Shown piece after piece: positions 43,119-52,894 of a stretch of DNA of 64,000 nt (position 1 is its first letter; the number at the start of each line of letters is the position of its first letter). Source of the DNA: an uncultured Paracoccaceae bacterium (GTDB lineage Bacteria; Pseudomonadota; Alphaproteobacteria; Rhodobacterales; Rhodobacteraceae); NCBI GenBank assembly GCA_947498415.1, contig CANMKB010000002.1, forward strand, positions 186,001 to 250,000, in the 5' to 3' direction. Made by a program: the position numbers and the translations under genes. The notes under the pieces are model-generated. The model was not told the origin of the DNA. It was given only the letters and a program-made list of their open reading frames with translations, and did no database searches.

Positions 43119-44066
43119 ATGCCAAAGACACGAGACAATCTACGTATGTCCCTGACCGGAATGAGTTTTCCGCAGTGGAGATCCCGTATGGAATTGTTGA
43201 CAGACGAAGATGGGTATTGTCATCCCTTAGGCTCAGATCACGCGGCGATCTTTCTTGAATCCGGGCCTCGATTGCTTGTCAGCTTTGAACAATTTGACGC
43301 GCTTTCCACATTTAGCGAACGCGCCCATCCCATGGGGTTTAATTACATTCGCAATCTGGGGTGGTCCAATATGTGCCTTTTGGCCAAAGACCGTTCCTGG
43401 TTTCGATCTCCTGAGATTTTCGCGCATTTTGATAGATTGGCTGACGAAGGCTTTTTTGATGAATTCGAACAGGTGCTATTTTATGGCGCCGGGCCTGCAG
43501 GCTATGCCGCGGCGGTCTATTCTGTCACCGCTCCGGGCGCACGTGCGCTGTTGATCTCACCGCAAGCCACGCTTGATCCACATCTCACACCTTGGGAAAC
43601 CCGTTTTCGCTCGGCCCGCCGCCAATCCTTTGTCGGCCGGTATGACTATGGCCCCCGCATGATCGAGGCGACGTCTTTTACCCATGTGATCTTTGACCCA
43701 AGACAGGCCCTAGATGCGATGCATGCCAGCCTGTATGCACAGGCCGGCGCACATCTATTGCCCCTCCCCCATGCCAGCGAAGACGTCCAAGCTGACCTGC
43801 ATCACACCCGGCTTCTACCTCGGATGATCTCAAAAGCCTTGCACGGCACCCTTTCGACCTATGAATTCGCGCATCTGCGTCGCAAGCGTCACAGCGACAA
43901 AACCTACCTCAAACGCCTGATGCAAGCCCAAGAGCCGCGCCACAAACAGCAGGTTCTGGTGTTACAGCATCGCCTGCGTGGGCAAACCCGCCGCCGCGAC
44001 CAACGCAAACTGCAACAAGTGCGTCAACACAACCAACCGCAGCTGCGCTTGGTCAGCAATTCTTAA
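43119..44066 (+). CDS. Conserved hypothetical protein with alpha/beta-type core
   Basis: A 315-aa protein. The core has LLVSFEQFDALST, then FEQVLFYGAGPAGYAAAVYS and ALLISPQATLDP, a strand-turn-helix resembling the nucleophile elbow of alpha/beta hydrolases but without the usual Ser. The C-terminus is very basic and Gln-rich (RRRDQRKLQQVRQHNQPQ). Start ATG 43119 is tentative, with GTG 43107 and ATG 43146 also possible. It may be annotated in databases as a PAPS reductase-like protein, but I see no sign of one. Monocistronic. Confidence 0.7.
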   Translation: MPKTRDNLRMSLTGMSFPQWRSRMELLTDEDGYCHPLGSDHAAIFLESGPRLLVSFEQFDALSTFSERAHPMGFNYIRNLGWSNMCLLAKDRSWFRSPEIFAHFDRLADEGFFDEFEQVLFYGAGPAGYAAAVYSVTAPGARALLISPQATLDPHLTPWETRFRSARRQSFVGRYDYGPRMIEATSFTHVIFDPRQALDAMHASLYAQAGAHLLPLPHASEDVQADLHHTRLLPRMISKALHGTLSTYEFAHLRRKRHSDKTYLKRLMQAQEPRHKQQVLVLQHRLRGQTRRRDQRKLQQVRQHNQPQLRLVSNS

Positions 44067-44117
44067 AAATCGCAAATCCTACTGGATTGCAGGTCGATTT
44101 CTGTGTAATCGGCTGGC

Positions 44118-45158
44118 ATGACCCAAAGCCTCACGATTGCCCGCCCCGACGACTGGCACCTGCACCTGCGCGATGGCGCAATGATGCAAGCCGTTCTGCC
44201 TGAAACTGCCCGCCATTTTGGCCGTGGCATCATCATGCCGAACCTTGTCCCACCGGTGGTCACAGGCGCCCAAGCAGCCGCCTATCGCGAGCGTATTCTG
44301 GCGGCCCTCCCGGAGGGCATGACGTTTGATCCGCAAATGGTGCTGTACCTCACAGAAGACACAGACCCAGAAGATGTGGCCGCAGCCCATGCAAGTGGCC
44401 TGGTGAAAGCCGTAAAGCTTTACCCTGCAGGCGCCACAACAAACTCTGCCTCTGGTGTGCAGAACTTTGACAACGTGCGCCCCGTGCTTGAGAAAATGGC
44501 TGAAATCGGATTGCATCTATGTGTGCACGGCGAAGTCACCAACCACGATGTCGATATCTTTGACCGCGAAGCGGTGTTTATTGATCGCATCTTGGATCCG
44601 ATCCGCAAGGCCACACCAGAGCTGCGCGTGATCATGGAACATATCACCACCAAAGATGGCGTGGATTACGCGAAATCAGGCGGCGACAATCTGGGTGCCA
44701 CCATCACAACGCACCACCTGATCATCAACCGCAACCACATTCTCGCAGGTGGCATCAAGCCGCATTACTACTGCCTGCCTGTGGCCAAACGCGAAAAACA
44801 CCGCCTTGCCCTGCGCGCTGCCGCAACCTCTGGCGACAAAACATTCTTCCTCGGCACTGACAGCGCCCCGCACACAGATGAAAACAAGCTGCTGCCCTGC
44901 GGCTGTGCCGGTTGCTTTACAGCGACCAACACAATGGCCCTGCTCGCCCATGTCTTCGAAGAAGAAGATGCGCTCGACAAACTCGAAGGCTTTGCCTCTA
45001 AACACGGCCCGGCTTTCTATGGGCTACCGGTCAATGACAGCACCATCACGCTGACCAAATCTGACACAGCCACAACCTTCCCGGAAAAAATCAAAAGTGC
45101 GGATGGCCCTGTAACGGTCTTTGATCCAGGCTTCCCGGTCTTCTGGGACGTGACCTAA
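44118..45158 (+). CDS. pyrC: Dihydroorotase (class II)
   Basis: A 346-aa zinc amidohydrolase of pyrimidine synthesis that cyclises carbamoyl aspartate. The metal HxH is in [10 protein letters not shown], the carbamylated Lys in [14 protein letters not shown], and further ligands in CVHGEV and MEHITTK; the Asp is in LGTDSAPH. Full length of the class II group. pyrE follows 81 bp on, so the two form a pyrimidine unit. A hairpin repeat lies between them. Confidence 0.96.
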   Translation: MTQSLTIARPDDWHLHLRDGAMMQAVLPETARHFGRGIIMPNLVPPVVTGAQAAAYRERILAALPEGMTFDPQMVLYLTEDTDPEDVAAAHASGLVKAVKLYPAGATTNSASGVQNFDNVRPVLEKMAEIGLHLCVHGEVTNHDVDIFDREAVFIDRILDPIRKATPELRVIMEHITTKDGVDYAKSGGDNLGATITTHHLIINRNHILAGGIKPHYYCLPVAKREKHRLALRAAATSGDKTFFLGTDSAPHTDENKLLPCGCAGCFTATNTMALLAHVFEEEDALDKLEGFASKHGPAFYGLPVNDSTITLTKSDTATTFPEKIKSADGPVTVFDPGFPVFWDVT

Positions 45159-45163
45159 GCCGC

Positions 45164-45198
45164 TTCATCTTTCTAAAAATACTCTCGCCGAAGGCTCC
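45164..45198 (+). repeat. Dispersed 3'-flank repeat, copy 2
   Basis: TTCATCTTTC, then TAAAAATACTC, then GCCGAAGGC and TCC. It starts 5 bp after the pyrC stop and lies 41 bp before pyrE. Confidence 0.7.
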
Positions 45199-45239
45199 CG
45201 CACCTTCAACATCGCCCAAACGCCCAAGGATAAAACGCC

Positions 45240-45920
45240 ATGATCCCAACCAGCTACCCGACCCGCGAAGAGATCGCCCGCCTGACCGCGCGGATGCTTC
45301 TGGAAATCAAGGCCGTCAACTTTAACACGCAAGAGCCGTATATTCTGGCCTCTGGCCTGCCAAGCCCATCCTACATCGATTGCCGCAAGTTGATTTCTTA
45401 CCCGCGCATTCGCAGCACCTTGATGGATTTCCTAACCGTGACTGTCATGCGCGATGCGGGCTTTGAAGCCTTTGACAACATCGCGGGTGGCGAAACGGCT
45501 GGCATTCCGTTCTCTGCTCTTGTGGCAGAACGCATGGCGCTGCCAATGACCTATGTGCGCAAAAAGCCCAAGGGCTATGGCCGCAATGCCCGCATCGAAG
45601 GCGCGATGAGCGAAGGCGAGCGCGTGTTGCTGGTCGAAGACCTGACAACCGATGGCGGTTCTAAGCTGTCGTTTGTGGATGCCATCCGCGAAACCGGCGC
45701 GTCCTGTGGCCATACAGCTGTGATTTTCTACTACGATATCTTCCCAGAAACCACCAAGACACTTGGCGACCACGGTGTCGAACTGCACTACCTTTGCACT
45801 TGGTGGGATGTTCTGGCCGAGGCACGGGCTCAAAAAGCCTTTGATGAGGCCACTTTGTCGGAAGTTGAAAAATTCCTCAAAGACCCTCGCGCTTGGCAAG
45901 AAGCCAATAAACGCGACTGA
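45240..45920 (+). CDS. pyrE: Orotate phosphoribosyltransferase
   Basis: A 226-aa enzyme that joins orotate and PRPP to form OMP. The PRPP-binding motif is [13 protein letters not shown] at about 125-137, with the flexible loop near [16 protein letters not shown]. It is longer than the Escherichia form, as usual in this group. It follows pyrC and ends in a strong terminator, so pyrC-pyrE form a two-gene block. Confidence 0.95.
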   Translation: MIPTSYPTREEIARLTARMLLEIKAVNFNTQEPYILASGLPSPSYIDCRKLISYPRIRSTLMDFLTVTVMRDAGFEAFDNIAGGETAGIPFSALVAERMALPMTYVRKKPKGYGRNARIEGAMSEGERVLLVEDLTTDGGSKLSFVDAIRETGASCGHTAVIFYYDIFPETTKTLGDHGVELHYLCTWWDVLAEARAQKAFDEATLSEVEKFLKDPRAWQEANKRD

Positions 45921-45928
45921 TCCTGTGG

Positions 45929-45957
45929 AAAGCCTGTGAATAGTTCACAGGCTTTTT
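45929..45957 (+). terminator. Rho-independent terminator of pyrE
   Basis: AAAGCCTGTGAA and TTCACAGGCTTTTT form a 12-bp stem with a three-base loop and T5. About 225 bp between here and the dnaB start hold no gene. Confidence 0.9.
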
Positions 45958-46184
45958 CCGATTCGACGGTCTCAAAAAACATCACATTTGGACATTTGAA
46001 CCGAGTGTGCCACTATATCTAGGCGACGCGTTTTTTCGCTCTACCAGAGCGTAAATTTGCCCACAGGTTTATCCAAGGGTTATCAACAGACCTTTCCAGA
46101 TTTTCCTAAGGCCGAATTTACGCTAACACCATGGTGGGGCATACGCGGCCAATCATAAACCCGCGCAGCGACCGGGGGAGCAGT

Positions 46185-47684
46185 ATGAACGAACTAACAA
46201 CCATCAATCCGGGTGTCCCAGAGGCGCAGGCCGACGCAAAGGCTGAGCTTGAGACCGTGCCACATTCTATCGAAGCGGAACAACAGCTTCTGGGTGCGAT
46301 CTTAACCAATAATGACATCTTTGACCGGGTGGCTTCGGTGATCAACTCAAGCCATTTCTACGATCCGGTCCACGCCCGCATTTACGAAGTGGCAGCCTCG
46401 CGGATTGCAAAAAACAATCTCGCGTCGCCTGTTACGCTGAAAGCGTTCCTTGAAGACGACGAAGGGCTCAAGGAACTCGGGGGGCCAGCCTATCTGGCGC
46501 GTCTCGCCGGGGCTGCGATTTCCGCCTATGCGGCGCGCGACTATGCGCAGATGATCTATGACATGGCGATCCGCCGTGAGCTGATCGGATTGGGACAGAC
46601 CATCGCGCAACGCGCCACCAAAATGGATGTCAGCGAGGAACCTCGCGAGCAGATCGTTCAGGCCGAGCAAGCGCTCTATAAGCTGTCTGAACAAGGCAAG
46701 ACCGACAGCGGCTTTGTATCCTTCCTCAAAGCCGTCACCGAAGCAGTGCAGACCGCCAACGCCGCCTATCAGCGCGATGGCGGTCTGGCCGGCATTTCGA
46801 CCGGTCTGATTGATATGGATAAAAAGTTGGGTGGCTTGCACCCGTCTGACTTGCTGATCCTTGCGGGTCGTCCATCTATGGGCAAAACATCCCTTGCCAC
46901 CAACATCGCCTTTAACGTGGCCAAGGCCTATAAAAAGGGCATCCGCCCCGATGGCAGCGAAGGCGCTGTCGAGGGTGGGGTTGTCGGTTTCTATTCCCTT
47001 GAAATGAGTTCCGAACAGCTTGCGGCGCGTATTCTATCTGAGGCGTCAGAAGTACCATCACAACAGATCCGCTCTGGTGACATGACCGAAGAGGAATTCC
47101 GTCGCTTTGTGGATGCGGCGAAATCGCTAGAGGCCTGCCCACTCTTTATTGATGATACCCCGGCCCTGCCGATTGCGCAGCTGGCCGCACGGGCGCGTCG
47201 TCTGAAACGGACCCATGGGCTTGATCTTTTGATCATCGACTATTTGCAGCTTTGCCGTGGTACCGCGGAAAACCGGGTGCAAGAGATCGGCGAAATCTCG
47301 ATGGGCATGAAAGCAATCGCCAAGGAACTCAACATCCCTGTGATCGCCCTGTCCCAGCTGTCGCGTACGGTGGAAAGCCGAGACGACAAACGCCCACAGC
47401 TGTCTGACCTTCGGGAATCTGGGTCGATTGAGCAGGATGCTGACGTTGTTATGTTTGTATTCCGCGAAGAATACTACAAAGAGCGTGAAAAGCCCGGCGA
47501 GCACGATCTTGAAAAAATGGCCGCCTGGCAGGAAGAAATGGAACGCCTGCACGCCAAGGCCGAAGTCATCATCGGCAAGCAGCGTCACGGCCCAATTGGC
47601 ACGGTTGATCTGTCGTTTGAAAGCCGTTTCACGCGCTTTGGCAACTTGGTCAAACCATGGCAACAGGATCAAGGCTACGAATGA
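46185..47684 (+). CDS. dnaB: Replicative DNA helicase
   Basis: A 499-aa hexameric helicase that unwinds DNA at the fork. The N-terminal DnaB domain begins after VPHSIEAEQQLLGAILTNND, Walker A is GRPSMGKTSLATN, Walker B is LLIIDYLQL, and the C-terminal SRTVESRDDKRPQLSDLRESGSIEQDAD (read in part) is the Arg-finger region. ATG 46185 is preceded by GGGGGAGCAGT; 46131 is upstream in frame without a site. Its stop overlaps a sulfotransferase-like gene, an unusual partner. Confidence 0.96.
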   Translation: MNELTTINPGVPEAQADAKAELETVPHSIEAEQQLLGAILTNNDIFDRVASVINSSHFYDPVHARIYEVAASRIAKNNLASPVTLKAFLEDDEGLKELGGPAYLARLAGAAISAYAARDYAQMIYDMAIRRELIGLGQTIAQRATKMDVSEEPREQIVQAEQALYKLSEQGKTDSGFVSFLKAVTEAVQTANAAYQRDGGLAGISTGLIDMDKKLGGLHPSDLLILAGRPSMGKTSLATNIAFNVAKAYKKGIRPDGSEGAVEGGVVGFYSLEMSSEQLAARILSEASEVPSQQIRSGDMTEEEFRRFVDAAKSLEACPLFIDDTPALPIAQLAARARRLKRTHGLDLLIIDYLQLCRGTAENRVQEIGEISMGMKAIAKELNIPVIALSQLSRTVESRDDKRPQLSDLRESGSIEQDADVVMFVFREEYYKEREKPGEHDLEKMAAWQEEMERLHAKAEVIIGKQRHGPIGTVDLSFESRFTRFGNLVKPWQQDQGYE

Positions 47685-48685
47685 ACGCCCCAAAAGACCC
47701 AGCTCAAGACCGTTTGAAATTCAAAGGCCGACCACGTCTTATTCTGCACATCGGTAGCCAAAAAACCGGCACGACCACCATTCAGGGGTTTCTGAAAAAC
47801 TCAGCACCCCAGCTTTCAGAGCTGGGCGTACACTACGTCAAAGCCGGCCGGACCAATATCGCGCATAACTCTGTGTTGCAGCATATCAACAAAGGCAATG
47901 GCGCCGAGGTGGCTACGGCCATGCTAGATGAGATTATAAGCCATCCAGATCAGTGCTGTGTGATTTCATCTGAGATGTTCTTTCGCCGCGAAATCGCGCA
48001 TTTCTTTGCACGCTATTTTCCGATGGAACTGCGTCGCCACACAACTGTGTTGGCCTATGTCCGTCGCCAGGACAAATACGCCGAAGCCATGTACAAGCAG
48101 CGCGTCAAAAACGGGCGCTTCCGCGGCTCCCCGGCAGACTATGCCCATGCCGTGGTCAATTTGAACTACGGGTCCATACTTGGCCCCTTTGCCCGCGCCT
48201 TTGGCCTTGGCAATGTTTTAGTGCGCCCGTTTGAGCGAAAGCATTTCCCAGGCGGAGACGTCTTGCGCGATTTCGCCTCGATCGCCGCGCTGCCCGATGA
48301 AATCATTGCATCTTATGAAACCCCATCGGCAAATGCCTCTCTCAGTCGCGAAGTCTCTGAAAAACTTGGCGACTTGAAACGGTCTGGGTCTGACGTGAAC
48401 ACCCGTGACGTGATCCGTTACCTCATGGCCAACAAACCCGCAGGCGCAGTTCGGTCTGGGGATTGCTATGCGCTGCGCGAGCGCCGCGAGATGATGAAAC
48501 AACACCGCATCGCAAACGAAGCCCTGTGTGCCACGTATCGCCCAGACCTTGCTGCACTCTTTGACACAAGCGATCTTAGCGACGACACCGCCTATGCGGT
48601 TCCCACAGCAGAAGAACAAGAAACACGAGAGACTCAGGCCCGTGCGGCCATTGTGGATGCGGTGAACGCGCTGTCTAATCAATAG
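47681..48685 (+). CDS. Sulfotransferase-like protein
   Basis: A 334-aa protein with a PAPS 5'-phosphosulfate loop near the N-terminus (ILHIGSQKTGTTTIQGFL, about 21-38) and a 3'-phosphate motif region (TVLAYVRRQDKYAEAMYKQR). These match the carbohydrate/heparan sulfotransferase fold and the less defined bacterial members of that group. ATG 47681 overlaps the dnaB stop (ATGA). No signal peptide. The acceptor is unknown, possibly a polysaccharide or lipid. Confidence 0.78.
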   Translation: MNAPKDPAQDRLKFKGRPRLILHIGSQKTGTTTIQGFLKNSAPQLSELGVHYVKAGRTNIAHNSVLQHINKGNGAEVATAMLDEIISHPDQCCVISSEMFFRREIAHFFARYFPMELRRHTTVLAYVRRQDKYAEAMYKQRVKNGRFRGSPADYAHAVVNLNYGSILGPFARAFGLGNVLVRPFERKHFPGGDVLRDFASIAALPDEIIASYETPSANASLSREVSEKLGDLKRSGSDVNTRDVIRYLMANKPAGAVRSGDCYALRERREMMKQHRIANEALCATYRPDLAALFDTSDLSDDTAYAVPTAEEQETRETQARAAIVDAVNALSNQ

Positions 48686-48702
48686 ACGCCGTTCACAAAT
48701 CA

Positions 48703-48987
48703 TCAGCCATCACACGCACAGCCCACGCCTTTTCGACAAGTGTAGGATCGGCTGATGCAAGAGTCGCCACAGGCTTTGCCTTTACGGCAGGTTTTACAGC
48801 ACGCCGCGCTAAAGACTGTGCCTTCAACACCTTCAACAAGATTAAGCATCTGGGCAGTCGCATTGGGAACACGCTCGACATCCGCATGAAAAGAAATTGG
48901 TAGGTCTTGCGGCTGAGACACAGGATCAGCGAATGCAAAAGTCGAACAGAAACAAAGTAGCAGCGCGGCAATAAGGCGGAAAGTCAT
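48703..48987 (-). CDS. Small Cys-rich secreted protein
   Basis: A 94-aa protein. A Sec signal peptide (residues 1-20, ending TFAFAD) is followed by a linker and a C-terminal module with eight cysteines at about 63, 64, 67, 73, 77, 84, 90 and 92: CCKTCRKGKACGDSC and YTCRKGVGCAC. The spacing suggests disulfides or metal binding. It converges on the sulfotransferase gene. I have seen this Cys pattern in many proteobacterial small proteins but know no function. Confidence 0.75.
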   Translation of the reverse strand: MTFRLIAALLLCFCSTFAFADPVSQPQDLPISFHADVERVPNATAQMLNLVEGVEGTVFSAACCKTCRKGKACGDSCISRSYTCRKGVGCACDG

Positions 48988-49195
48988 GAATTAAGTCTCA
49001 AAATGATTTAATGTTAATCTTTCTTAACAAAGTCCAAACACCAATACCAAGACTTTCTCAGGGCCCGTTTCTTAGCCAAAACCCTACCTTCGACCTGTGT
49101 GTAAACGTCGTCTGCTAGACACCATAGGCGACGAACCCCATTCACGATGCGACTTCCCCCTTGACGTGCAGGCTGCGTCGTTTCAACTAGCGCGC

Positions 49196-50230
49196 ATGGC
49201 TACTGCACTACTTACTATTGACCTCGCCGCGCTGACTCAAAACTGGAAAGCGCTTGATGCAAAAACCAACTGCGAGACCGCCGCTGTGGTCAAAGCGGAC
49301 GGCTATGGTTTGGGCGCTGCCCGCGTGGCAAATACGCTTGCCCATGCGGGGGTGCGCAAGTTTTTTGTCGCCGCCGCCGAAGAAGGTGCAGAACTGCGGG
49401 CCGCCCTTGGCCCGGGCCCAGAAATCAACGTGTTTTCAGGCCATATGTCCGGCGACACCGATATGATTCACGACATGGAATTGACCCCTATGATCAATTC
49501 GATTGATCAAATGTTGCGCCACGTCGAGGCCCTGCCCGGGCGCCCATTTGGGGTGCAACTTGACAGCGGGATGAACCGTTTGGGCATGGAGCCCGCCGAA
49601 TGGGCCGCTTTGCGCGACATCACCGAGCAACAAACGCCAACTTTGATCATGTCACACCTGTCATGCGCAGATGACCCCGATCATGCAATGAATACACAGC
49701 AGCTCAAGGTCTTCAAAGAGATGACCGCCGGCGTGAATGCCCCGCGCAGCCTAGCGGCCACCGGTGGGATTTTGCTGGGCCCTGATTACCATTTTGACCT
49801 CACCCGCCCCGGCGTTGGTCTCTATGGCGGCCTACCCTTTGCCCAGGCGCAACCGGTCGCGCGTGTTTCCGTTCCGGTCATCCAATGCCGTGATGTAGAA
49901 GTGGGTGAAACCGTGGGTTATTCCAACACCTGGACAGCGCAGCGCCCATCCCGCGTGGCCACCATCGCAGGGGGCTATGCTGATGGCATCATTCGCGCTA
50001 TGGGGCCAAATATCGATGTCTATTTCGGCAGCACCGCCTGCCCGGTCATTGGCCGCATTTCCATGGATATGATTGGTGTCGATGTAACAGACCTGGGCGA
50101 AGACCCAAAAATGCTGGATCTTCTGACCGAAGATCAAACCGTTGATGTTCTTGCAGAAGCCGCCGGAACCATCGGATATGAAATTCTGACCAATATGGGC
50201 CAGCGTTACACACGCCGGTATAGCTCTTGA
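49196..50230 (+). CDS. alr: Alanine racemase
   Basis: A 344-aa PLP enzyme that makes D-alanine for peptidoglycan. The PLP Lys is in [13 protein letters not shown], the substrate-side motifs appear as [10 protein letters not shown] and SHLSCADDP, and the catalytic Tyr is in [12 protein letters not shown] 49196 gives the family start ([16 protein letters not shown]); a longer frame to 49097 has no homology. No Shine-Dalgarno is seen. Its stop overlaps the mlaE-like start. Confidence 0.94.
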   Translation: MATALLTIDLAALTQNWKALDAKTNCETAAVVKADGYGLGAARVANTLAHAGVRKFFVAAAEEGAELRAALGPGPEINVFSGHMSGDTDMIHDMELTPMINSIDQMLRHVEALPGRPFGVQLDSGMNRLGMEPAEWAALRDITEQQTPTLIMSHLSCADDPDHAMNTQQLKVFKEMTAGVNAPRSLAATGGILLGPDYHFDLTRPGVGLYGGLPFAQAQPVARVSVPVIQCRDVEVGETVGYSNTWTAQRPSRVATIAGGYADGIIRAMGPNIDVYFGSTACPVIGRISMDMIGVDVTDLGEDPKMLDLLTEDQTVDVLAEAAGTIGYEILTNMGQRYTRRYSS

Positions 50231-51009
50231 TAGTCTTATCTCCTGTCGCGGCTCTGGGCCGCGCGATCATCGCTTTGCTGGCTGTTACGGGCCGCGTCAC
50301 GCTTTTCGCGCTCGAAGGCCTGTCACATGTGTTTCGCCCGCCGTTCTATCTGCGTGAGTTTCTGACCGCGCTATTACAAATTGGTTGGTTGTCTTTGCCG
50401 GTTGTCGGCCTGACGGCATTCTTCACAGGCGGTGCCTTGGCTTTGCAAATCTATGCAGGCGGCGCTCGTTTTTCAGCCGAGGCCGTTGTACCCCAGATCG
50501 TCGCCATCGGCATGGTGCGCGAGCTTGGACCTGTATTGGTAGGCCTGATGATCGCGGCGCGTGTGACCAGCTCGATCGCAGCAGAAATCGCGACGATGAA
50601 AGTCACCGAACAAATCGATGCTTTGGTCACGCTGTCGACGCATCCGATGAAATACCTCACAGCCCCACGTGTGCTGGCTGCGTTGATTGTTGTGCCAGTG
50701 CTTGTGGGCATCGGTGACATCATCGGCATTTTCGGCGGCTTTGTCGTCGGGACCCAGCAATTGGGGTTCAACCCGGCCACCTACATCAAGAACACCGTCA
50801 ACTTCCTTGAATTCTCAGATATTTTTAGCTCAATGGTCAAAGGCTGCGCCTTTGGCGGCATCGCCGCAACCATGGGGTGTTACTTTGGCATGCGGTCGGG
50901 CCGCGGCGCACAGGGCGTGGGCGAAGCAACCAAAGCCTCTGTCCAAGCGGCAGCGGTCCTGATCTTGGCTGCCAACTTCCTTCTTACATCGGTATTCTTC
51001 TCGTCATGA
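50227..51009 (+). CDS. MlaE-type ABC permease
   Basis: A 260-aa permease of the Mla/Mce lipid transport family that moves phospholipids across the envelope. Five hydrophobic segments and the motifs [23 protein letters not shown] and [17 protein letters not shown] are diagnostic. It starts at TTG 50227, overlapping the alr stop by 4 bases; no ATG is available before the conserved part. The ATPase gene overlaps its stop. MlaD/MlaC genes are not in the window. Confidence 0.93.
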   Translation: MIVLSPVAALGRAIIALLAVTGRVTLFALEGLSHVFRPPFYLREFLTALLQIGWLSLPVVGLTAFFTGGALALQIYAGGARFSAEAVVPQIVAIGMVRELGPVLVGLMIAARVTSSIAAEIATMKVTEQIDALVTLSTHPMKYLTAPRVLAALIVVPVLVGIGDIIGIFGGFVVGTQQLGFNPATYIKNTVNFLEFSDIFSSMVKGCAFGGIAATMGCYFGMRSGRGAQGVGEATKASVQAAAVLILAANFLLTSVFFSS

Positions 51010-51752
51010 TCACACTTGAAAACGTCCATAAGTCCTTTGGCCCAAAGCAAGTGCTGCGGGGCGTTGATCTGACGATCCCCAAGGGTGAATCCATGGTGAT
51101 TATCGGCGGTTCAGGCACCGGGAAATCGGTGATGCTGAAATCCGTTCTGGGTCTTATCGCCCCAGACCAAGGCCGCATTCTGGTCGACAACGAAGATGTC
51201 ACCAAAGCCGATCGCGATGCCTTTCTGGCCCGCTTTGGCATGTTGTTTCAAGGCGGCGCCCTCTTTGACAGCCTCACGGTCTGGCAAAACGTCGCCTTTC
51301 GCCTGTTGCGCGGCTCCCTCAAGCGCCCCAAATCTGAAGCGCGCGAGATTGCGATCGAAAAACTGCGCCGCGTGGGTCTCACCGCCGATGTCGCGGATCA
51401 ATTCCCATCAGAGCTGTCAGGTGGCATGCAAAAGCGCGTTGGCCTCGCCCGAGCGATCGCAGCTGAACCGGAAATTATCTTCTTTGACGAGCCGACCACA
51501 GGCCTAGACCCGATCATGTCGGGCGTCATCAATGATTTGATCCGCGAAATTGTGGTAGAAATGGGCGCCACTGCGATGACCATCACCCACGATATGACCA
51601 GCGTGCGCGCCATTGCTGATAAGGTTGCCATGTTACACGGTGGCCAGATCAAATGGACAGGGCCAATCGCAGATATGGACGCAAGCGGTGATCCCTATCT
51701 GGATCAATTCATTCACGGCCGCGCCGAAGGCCCAATCGAAGCCGTGCGCTAA
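51006..51752 (+). CDS. MlaF-type ABC ATPase
   Basis: A 248-aa ABC ATPase that powers the MlaE-type permease. Walker A is GGSGTGKSVMLK, the Q-loop is LFQGGALFDSLT, the signature is ELSGGMQKRVGLARA, and Walker B is IIFFDEPTTGLDP, followed by the switch His in TITHDMTS. ATG 51006 overlaps the permease stop (ATGA). A hairpin repeat lies about 30 bp downstream. Confidence 0.95.
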   Translation: MITLENVHKSFGPKQVLRGVDLTIPKGESMVIIGGSGTGKSVMLKSVLGLIAPDQGRILVDNEDVTKADRDAFLARFGMLFQGGALFDSLTVWQNVAFRLLRGSLKRPKSEAREIAIEKLRRVGLTADVADQFPSELSGGMQKRVGLARAIAAEPEIIFFDEPTTGLDPIMSGVINDLIREIVVEMGATAMTITHDMTSVRAIADKVAMLHGGQIKWTGPIADMDASGDPYLDQFIHGRAEGPIEAVR

Positions 51753-51780
51753 CCCCTACGCCTGCGTCGCGCACCCTGCA

Positions 51781-51815
51781 TTCATCTTTCCCCAAATACT
51801 CCCGCCGGAGGCTCC
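51781..51815 (+). repeat. Dispersed 3'-flank repeat, copy 3
   Basis: TTCATCTTTC, then CCCAAATACTC, then GCCGGAGGC and TCC. It starts 28 bp after the mlaF-like stop. Confidence 0.7.
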
Positions 51816-51949
51816 TGTGCGTGCCAAATCCGCGCCAGTTTGATTGAGTAAACACATCTCAATCCGTCCGAAAAAGACTTGAACCAGACCCACTGTTTCC
51901 ATTTTCGAAACAAATTGACCCCTACTATCTCGTTGTTATGAAACAATAA

Positions 51950-51976
51950 TTGACTTGCATTAACTTTAGTTAAAAT
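51950..51976 (+). promoter_or_regulatory. Candidate promoter with internal TTAACT/AGTTAA palindrome
   Basis: TTGACT (51950-51955) and TAAAAT (51971-51976) are 15 bp apart, and TTAACTTTAGTTAA (51960-51973) lies inside the spacer and -10. This is short of the ideal 17-bp spacing. It would drive the coiled-coil membrane gene at 52007. Confidence 0.35.
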
Positions 51977-52006
51977 GAGATTATGTTACCCGAAGAGGGA
52001 CACATC

Positions 52007-52810
52007 ATGGGTAACAAGTTCAACGGCCTCGCGCTGTCAGTCATTAGTATCGTTCAAACTTTCACATTAGCGACCTTGATCATCACTGCTGTGGTCATGG
52101 CACTCTGGACCGGGCTTGCCGCGTTTGGCGTTTGGCCTTGGCTGGGCCTCAATCTTACGCTGGGCGACACCGCCATTGCCGGTGCTGGGCTCTATGTTCA
52201 GATCGGTTTGACCATCCTCGCCATCGGGCTTTGCGTGTTCTTGCCGTCCAACGCACGCGTCTTGCGCCTCGAGCATTCGCATCGCAAGTTCTCGATCAAT
52301 CTGGAAGACATCGCCAAAGCCTATCAGATCAGCCATCAATCTGATCGCAAAGGTATTTTTGCACTTTCCGAAGAGTTTGACGCGGTCCGTGAACGCATGC
52401 TTCACCTGCGCAAACACCCGGACCTCGGAAATCTCGAACCCGAGATCCTAGAGATCGCGGCACAGATGTCCTTTCAGTCACGGGATCTGGCCACGATCTA
52501 TTCCGAAGACAAGGTCGAACGCGCATTTCAATTCCTCACACATCGTCAGGAAGAAGCAGACAAAATGGAAGATCGCCTCGCCGCGGCCCGCCAAACCTGC
52601 GACGAGCTGCGCCGTTGGCTTCAGGACGTTGAGGCCGAAGAACGCATCGCGAAACAGCAAATCGAACGGCTCGAATCTGACCTGTTTGAGCTATTACCAA
52701 GCCTTGGTTTCGAACTCGACGGGGAGCCAAATGTTGTCAAGTTAGACACACTTCCTGCAAAAAAGGCTTCAAAAGCCGAGGCAGAATCCACCCCCAAGCG
52801 GTTGCTCTGA
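52007..52810 (+). CDS. Membrane-anchored coiled-coil protein
   Basis: A 267-aa protein. Two hydrophobic helices lie in the first 85 residues (LATLIITAVVMALWTGLAAF and GLYVQIGLTILAIGLCVFLP), followed by a cytoplasmic helical domain (about 95-165) and a coiled coil (about 168-225, EEADKMEDRLAAARQTCDELRRW in part). ATG 52007 has GAGGGACACATC upstream; 51983 is in frame without a site. Often labelled as a DNA repair protein in this group, for which I see no sequence basis. Confidence 0.72.
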   Translation: MGNKFNGLALSVISIVQTFTLATLIITAVVMALWTGLAAFGVWPWLGLNLTLGDTAIAGAGLYVQIGLTILAIGLCVFLPSNARVLRLEHSHRKFSINLEDIAKAYQISHQSDRKGIFALSEEFDAVRERMLHLRKHPDLGNLEPEILEIAAQMSFQSRDLATIYSEDKVERAFQFLTHRQEEADKMEDRLAAARQTCDELRRWLQDVEAEERIAKQQIERLESDLFELLPSLGFELDGEPNVVKLDTLPAKKASKAEAESTPKRLL

Positions 52811-52894
52811 AACATATTTGACCAGATTGACGGTGTTTTTCTGACGCAAACCTCTTAGATGTCGCAAGGTGCGAATTGCGACATCGGAGATAGA

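Noticed and set aside
46069..46089. TTATCCAAG and TTATCAACA as DnaA boxes or an origin before dnaB
   Set aside because: Only two imperfect matches, no A/T-rich unwinding region or other origin features, and dnaA is not nearby.
51960..51973. TTAA-N6-TTAA as a CtrA site
   Set aside because: CtrA sites need seven bases between TTAA halves; here there are six. A similar N6 pair near 49012-49027 was rejected for the same reason.
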